From Urechis unicinctus (lineage: Eukaryota; Annelida; Polychaeta; Xenopneusta; Urechidae), in assembly GCA_034190875.2 (NCBI GenBank), contig CM067358.1, positions 70,889,097 through 70,953,096 of the forward strand: 64,000 nucleotides of DNA, read 5' to 3'. The number at the start of each line of letters is the position of its first letter. Position 1 is the first letter of the stretch. This document shows, one piece after another, positions 35,401-46,024 of this stretch. The translations under genes and the position numbers were made by a program. Under the pieces are notes generated by a model. That model had not been told where the DNA came from. It did no database searches and saw only the letters and a list, made by a program, of their open reading frames with translations.

Positions 35401-38125
35401 GCGGGGAGGTCATAGACGTTCATGTAGAGGGCGGGGAGGTCATAGACGTTCATGTAGAGGGCGGGGAGGTCATAGACGTTCATGTAGAGGGCGGGGAGGT
35501 CATAGACGTTCGTGTAGAGGGCGGGGAGGTCATAGACGTTCGTGTAGAGGGCGGGGAGGTCATAGACGTTCATGTAGAGGGCGGGGAGGTCATAGAGGAA
35601 CATGTATAGAGCGGGGAGGTCATAGACGTTCATGTAGAGGGCGGGGAGGTCATAGACGTTCATGTAGAGGGCGGGGAGGTCATAGACGTTCGTGTAGAGG
35701 GCGGGGAGGTCATAGACGTTCGTGTAGAGGGCGGGGAGGTCATAGACGTTCGTGTAGAGGGCGGGGAGGTCATAGAGGAACATGTATAGAGCGGGGAGGT
35801 CATAGACGTTCATGTAGAGGGCGGGGAGGTCATAGACGTTCATGTAGAGGGCGGGGAGGTCATAGAGGAACATGTATAGAGCGGGGAGGTCATAGACGTT
35901 CATGTAGAGGGCGGGGAGGTCATAGACGTTCGTGTAGAGGGCGGGGAGGTCATAGACGTTCGTGTAGAGGGCGGGGAGGTCATAGACGTTCGTGTAGAGG
36001 GCGGGGAGGTCATAGACGTTCGTGTAGAGGGCGGGGAGGTCATAGACGTTCGTGTAGAGGGCGAGGAGGTCATAGACGTTCATGTAGAGGGCGGGGAGGT
36101 CATAGAAGTACACGCAGAGGGTGGGGAGATCAGAGAGAAGTATGAATAGGGTGAAGAGGTCATAGACGTTCATGTAGAGGGCGGGGAGGTCATAGACGTT
36201 CATGTAGAGGGCGGGGAGGTCATAGACGTTCGTGTAGAGGGCGGGGAGGTCATAGACGTTCGTGTAGAGGGCGGGGAGGTCATAGAGGAACATGTATAGA
36301 GCGGGGAGGTCATAGACGTTCGTGTAGAGGGCGGGGAGGTCATAGAGGAACATGTATAGAGCGGGGAGGTCATAGAGGAACATGTATAGAGCGGGGAGGT
36401 CATAGACGTTCATGTAGAGGGCGGGGAGGTCATAGACGTTCGTGTAGAGGGCGGGGAGGTCATAGACGTTCGTGTAGAGGGCGGGGAGGTCATAGACGTT
36501 CATGTAGAGGGCGGGGAGGTCATAGACGTTCATGTAGAGGGCGGGGAGGTCATAGACGTTCGTGTAGAGGGCGGGGAGGTCATAGACGTTCGTGTAGAGG
36601 GCGGGGAGGTCATAGAAGTACACGCAGAGGGTGGGGAGATCAGAGAGAAGTATGAATAGGGTGAAGAGGTCATAGACGTTCGTGTAGAGGGCGGGGAGGT
36701 CATAGAGGAACATGTATAGAGCGGGGAGGTCATAGACGTTCATGTAGAGGGCGGGGAGGTCATAGACGTTCATGTAGAGGGCGGGGAGGTCATAGACGTT
36801 CATGTAGAGGGCGGGGAGGTCATAGACGTTCATGTAGAGGGCGGGGAGGTCATAGACGTTCATGTAGAGGGCGGGGAGGTCATAGACGTTCATGTAGAGG
36901 GCGGGGAGGTCATAGACGTTCATGTAGAGGGCGGGGAGGTCATAGAGGAACATGTATAGAGCGGGGAGGTCATAGACGTTCATGTAGAGGGCGGGGAGGT
37001 CATAGACGTTCGTGTAGAGGGCGGGGAGGTCATAGACGTTCGTGTAGAGGGCGGGGAGGTCATAGACGTTCATGTAGAGGGCGGGGAGGTCATAGACGTT
37101 CGTGTAGAGGGCGGGGAGGTCATAGACGTTCGTGTAGAGGGCGGGGAGGTCATAGACGTTCATGTAGAGGGCGGGGAGGTCATAGACGTTCGTGTAGAGG
37201 GCGGGGAGGTCATAGACGTTCATGTAGAGGGCGGGGAGGTCATAGACGTTCATGTAGAGGGCGGGGAGGTCATAGACGTTCATGTAGAGGGCGGGGAGGT
37301 CATAGACGTTCGTGTAGAGGGCGGGGAGGTCATAGACGTTCATGTAGAGGGCGGGGAGGTCATAGAGGAACATGTATAGAGCGGGGAGGTCATAGACGTT
37401 CGTGTAGAGGGCGGGGAGGTCATAGACGTTCGTGTAGAGGGCGGGGAGGTCATAGAAGTACACGCAGAGGGTGGGGAGATCAGAGAGAAGTATGAATAGG
37501 GTGAAGAGGTCATAGACGTTCGTGTAGAGGGCGGGGAGGTCATAGACGTTCGTGTAGAGGGCGGGGAGGTCATAGAAGTACACGCAGAGGGTGGGGAGAT
37601 CAGAGAGAAGTATGAATAGGGTGAAGAGGTCATAGACGTTCATGTAGAGGGCGGGGAGGTCATAGACGTTCGTGTAGAGGGCGGGGAGGTCATAGACGTT
37701 CATGTAGAGGGCGGGGAGGTCATAGACGTTCATGTAGAGGGCGGGGAGGTCATAGACGTTCGTGTAGAGGGCGGGGAGGTCATAGACGTTCGTGTAGAGG
37801 GCGGGGAGGTCATAGACGTTCATGTAGAGGGCGGGGAGGTCATAGACGTTCGTGTAGAGGGCGGGGAGGTCATAGACGTTCATGTAGAGGGCGGGGAGGT
37901 CATAGACGTTCGTGTAGAGGGCGGGGAGGTCATAGAAGTACACGCAGAGGGTGGGGAGATCAGAGAGAAGTATGAATAGGGTGAAGAGGTCATAGACGTT
38001 CGTGTAGAGGGCGGGGAGGTCATAGACGTTCATGTAGAGGGCGGGGAGGTCATAGACGTTCATGTAGAGGGCGGGGAGGTCATAGACGTTCGTGTAGAGG
38101 GCGGGGAGGTCATAGAAGTACACGC
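32400..38125. repeat. 30-bp satellite, block B (about 190 copies)
   Basis: Nearly perfect 30-bp units in two main forms (ACGTTCATGTAGAGG and ACGTTCGTGTAGAGG), with minority AGGAACATGTATAGA units. A 60-bp composite (AAGTACACGCAGAGGGTGGG ... GAATAGGGTGAAGAGG) is inserted at about 36105, 36615, 37455, 37575 and 37935. All unit types are multiples of three. On the minus strand one frame is open from 38144 to 32277 (1,955 codons of a decapeptide such as DLPALYTNVY); a second frame is closed by the CATGTAG unit. No promoter, intron signals or non-repeat domain accompany it, so I treat it as satellite, not a gene. Confidence 0.95.
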
Positions 38126-38149
38126 AGAGGGCGGAATAGATCATACTCG

Positions 38150-39735
38150 ACAGGTCGATGAGGTCATATAGTTACTCCCCCGCATGGAAACTAAGTTTAA
38201 ACCGGAAATCAAGGTTACAAAAACTGACTCGATAACATTAAATATATACTAGAAAGAAGAACCGATTACTTCGTTCCTCTTTGACCGGTGTTAGCAGCCT
38301 GCGAAGACTGCTTAGTAGACGAGTAGGAGCCCATACAAAACGCGTCCAAGTCCGACAGGTAGGATGGTGCGATCAAAATGGCGCAATGGACAGAGCGGGG
38401 TTCTCTTCTCATCAACGCATATGCTGCTCTGTCCCAACCAGCATCATAACGTATTGGGTGGAACAGTGACAGAGTAGGTTCGCGTAGAGGAATGGGATGA
38501 TCTGATGGTAAGAGGACACCCTCCGAGGGGGGAGCCGGAGGGGCGTTGAGAAGAATGAATAGGTTGGAGGTCTGGGTGCAGGGTCGCTGTAGCGCGGGGA
38601 GGGGGGGGACGAATATGTGGTGTTCGGCGTTTGTCATGAAGTGTTGGTGGATACTAGCGGGGCCAGGTGGGGGAAACTGGAAGTGCTGGGCAGTGGCCGC
38701 TGGTCAGGTAGTGGGCGTGCGGGGGACGCAAGTACACGCAGAGGGGGGGGATATCAGAGAGAATGCTGAATAGGGTTGGAGGTGCAGCGACGTTACGCTC
38801 AGGGGTGGTGGGTGCGGGTGGGGGTGATTGCGTAGATGGATGGGTGGTGAGTGGGGGTGCGAGGGGGGCGGGGAGGCACGCGGGAGGGCGGAACATGTAT
38901 CGGCCGTGGTTGTCATAGATATACCCTTTTTCCCCAGAGAGAATCATCGCGAACATGGTCTGGAGGTCATAGTTGACGTCCCGCATTAAACTAAGTATAC
39001 GCACGTCATCGTTTGACGTTAAGCAAACTCGATACTTTCCAACATATCCTAGAACGATTACTTCTACATTGGCGGACATGACTGAGCAATCCTGGGAGCT
39101 TTGTGTAGGGGTCCTGCGGCGAGGGAGGAAATGAGGTCCTGGTGACAGTATTTTTAGATTTGCTAAATTGGTGAGCTAGGGTCGTGGTGTTTCAACAGTT
39201 GCCAGATGGTGAGGCTTGGCTGAGTTTAACAATTGACAGACGAGTAGCTGGAACATGACTTAGAGTTGTTACAGTTGGCCGTAATGATGGTGATGTCTAG
39301 GCTATTTTTTAACATGTTGCGCAGATTGTGGAACGGTACGTGGTTCTGAGGTGTAGAGAGGGGCGTAGTAGGCGTGGTGTGGGACAGAGAGGCGTGTGAG
39401 TGCGGTGGTGCAGGTGGGGCGTGTTTGTGTGTCGGGCAGGTTGGGTTCCCGAGGAGTGAGGGCGAAGGTGGCGTAAGGGGTCGAATTTACTGGCTCGTAG
39501 ACAGTTGCCAAAATGGAGATATATGGGGCTAGTTTTTGTGAGTTGCCATAAGGATTAGCTAGGTAGCAGTTATTGGTTGGCCATGATGGGGGTGTGAATG
39601 GGGACGGGCTAGGAGAAAAACAGGGTGCTGGTGGGCCAGGGGGGTGGGACTGAAGGGTTGTTGTGGAGTGGGTGACGGGAGGGCGTGGAGAGAGCATAGG
39701 TGTGGGTGGGTGGGTAGTGGGAAGGATTAAGAGAG
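38150..39735. other. Diverged satellite border, duplicated downstream
   Basis: After the array, 38180-38480 (GGAAACTAAGTTTAA ... CCAGCATCATAACGTATTGG) closely resembles 40160-40480. The word CGCACGTCATCGTTTGACGT (about 39000) recurs near 40725, and the 31-bp word GTTGCCAGATGGTGAG appears once near 39198. 38500-39735 is GT-rich and low complexity, with traces of the 30-bp unit. No gene was recognised. Confidence 0.5.
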
Positions 39736-40140
39736 TTGACACGCAGAGGGTGGGGAGATCAGAGAGAAGTATGAATAGGGTGAAGAGGTCATAGACGTTC
39801 GTGTAGAGGGCGGGGAGGTCATAGACGAATATGTAGATGGCGGGGAGGTCATGATGAGGGCGGGGAGGTCATAGAGGAACATGTATAGAGCGGGGAGGTC
39901 ATAGACGTTCATGTAGAGGGCGGGGAGGTCATAGAAGTACACGCAGAGGGTGGGGAGATCAGAGAGAAGTATGAATAGGGTGAAGAGGTCATAGACGTTC
40001 GTGTAGAGGGCGGGGAGGTCATAGACGAATATGTAGATGGCGGGGAGGTCATGATGAGGGCGGGGAGGTCATAGAGGAACATGTATAGAGCGGGGAGGTC
40101 ATAGACGTACATGTAGAGGGCGGAGAGATCATACGCGAAC
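39735..40140. repeat. 30-bp satellite, short block C
   Basis: About 13 units of the same 30-bp satellite, including two copies of the composite with GAATAGGGTGAAGAGG, arranged as a duplicated roughly 195-bp block (39740-39934 and 39936-40130). Confidence 0.9.
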
Positions 40141-40844
40141 ATGGTCGAGGAGGTCATAGATGACGTCCCGCAGGAAACTAAGTTTAACGAAAGCAAGGTT
40201 TACAAAAGCTGACTCGATACATTATAATATATACTAGAACCGATTACTTCGGCCTCTGTGGACAGGTGGTAGCACCTGCGAGACGGCCTTAGTAGACAGG
40301 CGGGGCACCAACAAAACGGTCCAAGTGGACAGGTAATGGTGCGCCAAAAATGGCCGCAATGGACAGGTGGTGGTTCTCTTCTCATCAACGGATTCTGTCC
40401 CAACCAGCATCATAACGTTTGGGTGGAACATGACAAGAGTAGTTCGTGGACTGTATGATCTGATGTACACATCCTCCGACCGGGCTTCCGCTCTGACTGC
40501 ATCGGTCTAAGTCGGTTCCTTTTGAAGTGGTATAACGGCCAGGGAAACTAATCATCCTTCAGCTCGGACCATCACATCACATTACGTGATGGTTTCACTT
40601 ACCTCAGGTTGGCTGGGTGTCGAAAGGCTGGAGGTCAGACACCAGGCAAACATTCGCCGTTTTATATTCTCCTTGTCCAAAGAAGGTCATGTTTCATACT
40701 CTGTCTGTGCGTCTGTCTGGCCTATCGCACGTCATCGTTGACGTAACAAACGGATCTCCAACAATCGATGATGATTGTCTACATGGCTAGGATGAATTAG
40801 AAGACTGTTGTGGATCCTGCAAGAGGAATGATCCATGTTAGTTT
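40141..40844. other. Spacer with second copy of the satellite border
   Basis: A paralogue of 38180-38480 is followed by unique sequence. No exon or RNA gene was seen. Confidence 0.4.
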
Positions 40845-42010
40845 ACAGTTGCTAGATGGTGAGCTAGGCTATTTTTACAGTTGCCAGATGGTGAGCTTGG
40901 CTAGTTTACAATTGACAGACAGTTAGCTAGGCTAGTTTACAGTTGCCAGATGGTGAGCTAGGCTATTTTTACAGTTGCCAGATGGTGAGCTTGGCTAGTT
41001 TGCAGTTGACAGACAGTTAGCTAGGCTAGTTTACAGTTGCCAGATGGTGAGCTAGGCTAGTTTACAGTTGCCAGATGGTGAGCTAGGCTAGTTTTCAGTT
41101 GCCAGAAGGTGAGCTAGGTTAGCTTACAGTTGCCAGATGGTGAGCTAGGCTAGTTAACAGTTGCCAGTTGGTGAGCTAAGCTAGTTTACATTTGCCAGAT
41201 GGTGAGCTAAGATATTTTACATTTGCCAGACGGTGAGCTAGGATATTTTTACAGTTGTCTGATGGTGAGCTAGGCTAGTTTATAGATGCCAGATGGTGAG
41301 CTAGGCTAGTTTACAGTTGCCAGAAGGTGAGCTAGGCTAGTTTACAGTTGTCAGATGGTGAGCTAGGCGACTTTACAGTTACCAGATGGTGAGCTAAGCT
41401 AGTTAACAGTTGCCAGATTGTGATCCAGGCGAAACAGTTGCCAGATTGTGATCCAGGCGAGTTGATAGTTGCCAGATGGTGGGCTAGGCGAGTTAAAAGT
41501 TGCCAGATGGTGAGTTAAGTTAGTTTACAGTTGCCAGATGATGAGCTAGGCGAGTTTACAGTTGCCAGATGGTGAGCTAAGCTAGTTTACAGTTGCCAGA
41601 TGGTGAGCTAGACGAGTTGACAGTTGACAGATGGTGAGCTAAGCTAGTTTACAGTTGCCAGATGGTGAACTAAGTTAGTTAACAGTTGCCAGTTTGACAG
41701 CTAAGCTAGTTTACAGTTGCCGGATGATGAGCCAGGCGAGTTAACAGTTGCCAGATGGTAAGCTAAGCTAGCTTACAGTTGCCAGATGGTGAGCTAGGCT
41801 AGTTTACAGTTGCCAGATGGTGAGCTAAGCAAGTTTACAGTTGCCAGATGGTGAGCTAGGCTAGTTTACAGTTGCCAGATGGTGAGCTAGGCTAGTTTAC
41901 AGTTGCCAGATGGTGAGCTAAGCTAGTTTACAGTGGCCAGATGGTGAGCTAGGCTAGTTTACAGTTGCCAGATGGTGAGCTAAGTTAGTTTACATTTGCC
42001 ATATTGTGAG
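40845..42010. repeat. 31-bp minisatellite upstream of GST
   Basis: About 37 copies of AGTTGCCAGATGGTGAGCTA plus GGCTAGTTTAC end 120 bp before the GST start codon. Confidence 0.93.
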
Positions 42011-42128
42011 GTGGTTGTGCGCTTTCTCTCTAGTGCCCTCCTTCATTGCTGGTTTCCTGCTTCTTCGTCACAGGTGTGCCATGTCTGATACAGGTGTGCC
42101 ATGTCTGATTCTTCATCACAGGTGTACC

Positions 42129-44043
42129 ATGTCTGAGCAGCCAGGATCCGATATCTTCCTCTACTGGGGGTCAGGGTCTCCTCCGTGCTGGAGGGTCATG
42201 CTGGCCCTCGAGGAGAAGGGTCTCGTCGGATACAAACACAAGCAGCTCTCGTTCAGCAAGAAGGAGCACAAGTCGGAGGAGGTTCTCAAGCTCAACCCCC
42301 GTGGCCAGGTAAGTGGAGGTTTCAGTTTCAAATAATTCACAGATTACAGAATGTCATCAGGGCTTATTGACCACAGTGTTTCGTTTCTTGTTTCAGCTAC
42401 CGACTACCTGTTTGGGGGATCAAGTCGTCAATGATTCACTGGCAGCCATCGATTACATCGAGGTTTGTGGAAAACTGAGCTAACTCGGTCACTGTGGCCA
42501 TCTGGTGGTCATGGAAACTGAGGTTACTCTGTCACTGTGACCATCTGGTTGTCATGGAAACTGAGCTAACTCTGTCTATGTGACCATCGGGTGGTCATGG
42601 AAACTGAGCTAACTCTGTCTATGTGACCATCTGGTGGTCATGGAAACTGAGCGAACTCTGTCTATGTGACCATCTGGTGTTCATGGAAACTGATAACTTG
42701 CCTTTCACCCAGACATGAAATGGTTGCCATCTTGGAATACCATTCCTTCAAACTTGCGCATTATCGTTCCAATCATTACCTGTGTACCAGGCGATGAACA
42801 CGGGCAAAGGTACAGCTCTCCACCCCTCACAACCTGCCGCTCTCGCCAAAGTATTGCAGCGCAAATTCGAGGTTGTACCCATATATATTTTTCAATATGT
42901 GCTGATGCTTTCATGTTTGAGGTTACAGTGATGGTAACATTAGTTTGAGGTTACAGTGATGGTAACACTAGTTTCACCTGATCAATACTAAAGGTAGTGG
43001 CACTGTGTACGATATAGGCTCTCAACTTCCACGCCAAGGGAATAGAAGGTGTCGTCTTCCCCTCCTTCTCCGGCCAGGTGTCTACATTCTCCTTGTATCA
43101 TCTCTTCGTTATTTAGAATAATGCACTGTATATGTGATCGACTGTATCGGTTGGTTGTCACCAGGCACCCAGTGAGGAGAAGAAGCAGGCATTCCGTGAC
43201 GAGGTGCAGATATGGGAGGGTCACCTTAAACAGGTGAGTCTTTCCGTGACGAGGTGCAGATATGGGAGGGTCACCTTAAACAGGTGAGTCTTTCCATGAC
43301 GAGGTGCAGATATAGTAGGGTCACCTTAAACAGGTGAGTCTTTCCGTGACGAGGTGCAGATATAGGAGGGTCACCTTAAACAGGTGAGTCTTTCCGTGAC
43401 GAGGTGCAGATATGGGAGGGTCACCTTAAACAGGTGAGTCTTTCCATGACGAGGTGCAGATATAGGAGGGTCACCTTAAACAGGTGAGTCTTTCCGTGAC
43501 GAGGTGCAGATATAGGAGGGTCACCTTAAACAGGTGAGTCTTTCCGTGACGAGGTGCAGATATGGGAGGGTCACCTTAAACAGGTGAGTCTTTCCATGAC
43601 GAGGTGCAGATATAGGAGGGTCACCTTAAACAGGTGAGTCTTTCCGTGACGAGGTGCAGATATGGGAGGGTCACCTTAAACAGGTGAGTCTTTCCATGAC
43701 GAGGTGCAGATATAGGAGGGTCACCTTAAACAGGTGAGTCTTTCCATGACGAGGTACAAATATGGGAGGGTCTCCTTAAACATCAGAGAATACAACATGT
43801 CACTTTCTGGTGTTCCTACAGGAAGGAGAAGGGAGTTATGTAGCAGGGAAGAACTTCAGCATGGCCGACGTCGTCTTCTTCCCATCGCTCGCCTTCCTCG
43901 TACGCATGGGCTTCCAACTGATGCCCCGTTATCCATCCCTAAACGGCTACTACAACTTCATGTGCCAGCGTCCCGCCGTGAAAAACACCTGGCCCCCACA
44001 TTGGAAGGAGTCCGATGGAACTGGTATGTTGGCGGATGTCTGA
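42129..44043 (+). CDS. Cytosolic glutathione S-transferase (rho/GST-A-like)
   Basis: Six exons: 42129-42308, 42397-42462, 42791-42871, 43018-43077, 43165-43233 and 43822-44043, giving about 225 codons, the usual GST length. The thioredoxin-like N-domain starts MSEQPGSDIFLYWGSGSPPC, with a Tyr/Ser/Cys active-site region. It is followed by ALEEKGL, LNPRGQ joined to LPTTCL, and VVNDSLAAIDYIE, the glutathione gamma-glutamyl site normally written as ES, here DS. The C-terminal helical domain includes YVAGKNFSMADVVFFPSLAF, the conserved N-capping box and hydrophobic staple of GSTs. The enzyme conjugates glutathione to electrophiles in the cytosol. The start is the ATG just after a splice acceptor at 42116, so a non-coding first exon probably lies upstream. 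The class assignment rests on the N-terminal pattern. Confidence 0.85.
42463..42700. repeat. About 43-bp repeat starting at the GST exon 2 donor
   Basis: Five copies of CATCTGGTGGTCATGGAAAC then TGAGCTAACTCTGTC. The first copy overlaps the exon/intron edge (CATCGAG|GTTTGTGGAAAACTGAGC), which is partly alike, so this may be a decayed junction-derived array. Confidence 0.8.
43184..43785. repeat. 50-bp junction-derived array in GST intron 5
   Basis: The last 44 bases of exon 43165-43233 (TTCCGTGACGAGGTGCAGAT ... CACCTTAAACAG) plus the donor GTGAGTCT are repeated at exactly 50-bp spacing: real junction at 43233, then copies ending at 43283, 43333 and so on to 43733, plus a decayed copy to about 43783. 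Each copy retains CAG|GTGAGT. Copies differ by a few substitutions (CGTGAC/CATGAC, TATGGGAGG/TATAGGAGG). Confidence 0.96.
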
Positions 44044-44121
44044 GGTGCCATCTGACGTGTGTTATGAGGTCAACGTGTGTACAGGGCATGCGTCATAAAT
44101 GCATTGATCAAATATTGTTTC

Positions 44122-44127
44122 AATAAA
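44122..44127 (+). promoter_or_regulatory. Polyadenylation signal of GST
   Basis: AATAAA lies 78 bases after the GST stop codon. Confidence 0.7.
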
Positions 44128-44579
44128 GATATACCAGCAGTTATTGTAATACACGAAACTGAAGAAGGATATTATTAAATACTACGAACTGTTGACCGTA
44201 GTCCGTTCATTCAGTCATAGGTCAGCTTGGTCCTTTTGGGAGTCTGACCAAAGAGCTAGTTGCGCTGAGAGGACTCACTTGCGCCTCTGCTCGACAACAT
44301 ATATGAACACGCCACCTGTGTCAATCGCGCTGCTTGTCATAGCGTTTATCTTAAAATCACTTGAAATTTTCTGATAATTTGTGGGGCATGGGTCTCGACC
44401 AATCAGAAGATCCCCTAGACGTTTGATCAACAGTCCTGTGTGCTTTTGTTGATTTCATGGTAGCGCCACCTGATGATGGGTGCGCGGTTCATTCATACTC
44501 ATCGTATTGCTAGTCGGAGTCAGACCTCATATCGTAGCTATAAATTCTTTGGTCTGACTTTGACTAGGGCTGTAACTTC

Positions 44580-45865
44580 ATTAATAAAGCAGCTTGATCC
44601 ATGAGCTAGTCTGACTCTTATCTGGGCCGTGATCCCAGTGATAAAGCAACTTGATCCATTGTGTAGTTTGAGTCTAATCTGGGCCGTGACCCCAGTGATA
44701 AAGCAGCTTTATCCATGGGGTAGTCTGAGTCTAACCTGGGCCGTGACCCCAGTGATAAAGCAACTTGATCCATGGGGTAGTCCGAGTCTAACCTGGGCCG
44801 TGACCCCAGTGATAAAGCAACTTGATCCATGGGGTAGTCCGATTCTAGCCTGGGCCGTGACCCAAGTGATAAAGCAACTTGATCCAATTTGTAGTCTTGA
44901 GTCTAACCTGGGCCGTGACCCCAGTGATAAAGCAGCTTTATCCAGCGGGTAGTCTGAGTCTAACCTGGACCGTGACCCCAGTGATAAAGCAACTTTATCC
45001 TATTTGTAGTCTTGAGTCTAACCTGGGCCGTGACCCCGTGATAAAGCAGCTTTATCCATGGGATAGTGTGAGTCTAACCTGGGCCTCGACCCCAGTGATA
45101 AAGCAGCTTTATCCATGGGATAGTGTGAGTCTAACCTGGGCCGTGACCCAAGTGATAAAGCAGCTTTATACATCATGGTGTAGTATGAGTCTAACCTGGG
45201 CCGTGACCCCAGTGATAAAGCAGCTTTATCCATGGTGTAGTATGAGTCTAACCTGGGCCGTGACCCCAGTGATAAAGCAGCTTTATCCAGCGGGTAGTCT
45301 GAGTTTAACCTGGGCCGTGACCCTAGTGATAAAGCAGCTATATACATGGGGTAGTCTGAGTCTAACCTGGGCCGTGACCCTAGTGATAAAGCAGATTTAT
45401 CCATGGTGTAGTCTTGAGTCTAACCTGGGCCGTGACCCCAGTGATAAAGCAGCTTTATCCATGAAATAGTGTGAGTCTAACCTGGGCCGTGACCCCAGTG
45501 ATAAAGCAGCCTTATCCATGGGTAGTTTGAGTCTAACCTGGACCGTGACCCCAGTGATAAAGCAGCTTTATCCATGGGATAGTGTGAGTCTAACCTGGGC
45601 CGTGACCCCAGTGATAAAGCAGCTTTATCCATGGGATAGTGTGAGTCTAACCTGGGCCGTGACCCCAGTGATAAAGCAGCTATATACATCATGGGATAGT
45701 CTGAGTCTAACCTGGGCCGTGACCCCAGTGATAAAGCAGCTTTATCCATGGTGTAGTATGAGTCTAACCTGGGCCGTGACCCCAATGATAAAGCAGCTTT
45801 ATCCATGGGATAGTGTGAGTCTAACCTGGGCCTCGACCCCAGTGATAAAGTAACTTTATCCATGG
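44580..45865. repeat. 57-bp minisatellite
   Basis: About 22 copies of a 57-bp unit (CCCAGTGATAAAGCAGCTTT ... GAGTCTAACCTGGGCCGTGA), open in both directions because 57 is a multiple of three. Confidence 0.93.
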
Positions 45866-45979
45866 TGTGACCATGACCGAAGTCGCGGCTGTACGGTTTG
45901 TCACAGAAACCCTCACGCAAGACGGGTGATTTGGGCAAAAAAAACAGAATTTAAGTCTCATACAATGCACTCTAGTCAA

Positions 45980-46024
45980 AAACATTAACTAATATTTTGT
46001 GGTTGAAAATATTAGTTAATGTTT
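45980..46024. repeat. Perfect 19-bp hairpin
   Basis: AAACATTAACTAATATTTT (45980-45998) is exactly inverted at 46006-46024 around a 7-nt loop. The stem is AT-rich. Confidence 0.8.

Noticed and set aside
32277..38144. A 1,955-codon gene for a decapeptide-repeat protein
   Set aside because: The frame is explained by a 30-bp satellite without stops in that phase. It has no unique N- or C-terminal domain and no convincing promoter or splice context. Kept only as a finding to test.
44218..44575. Transposon with inverted CTTTGGTCAGACT-type ends
   Set aside because: The inverted match (AGTCTGACCAAAGAG against TCTTTGGTCTGACT) is short and imperfect, with no target duplication; too weak to call.
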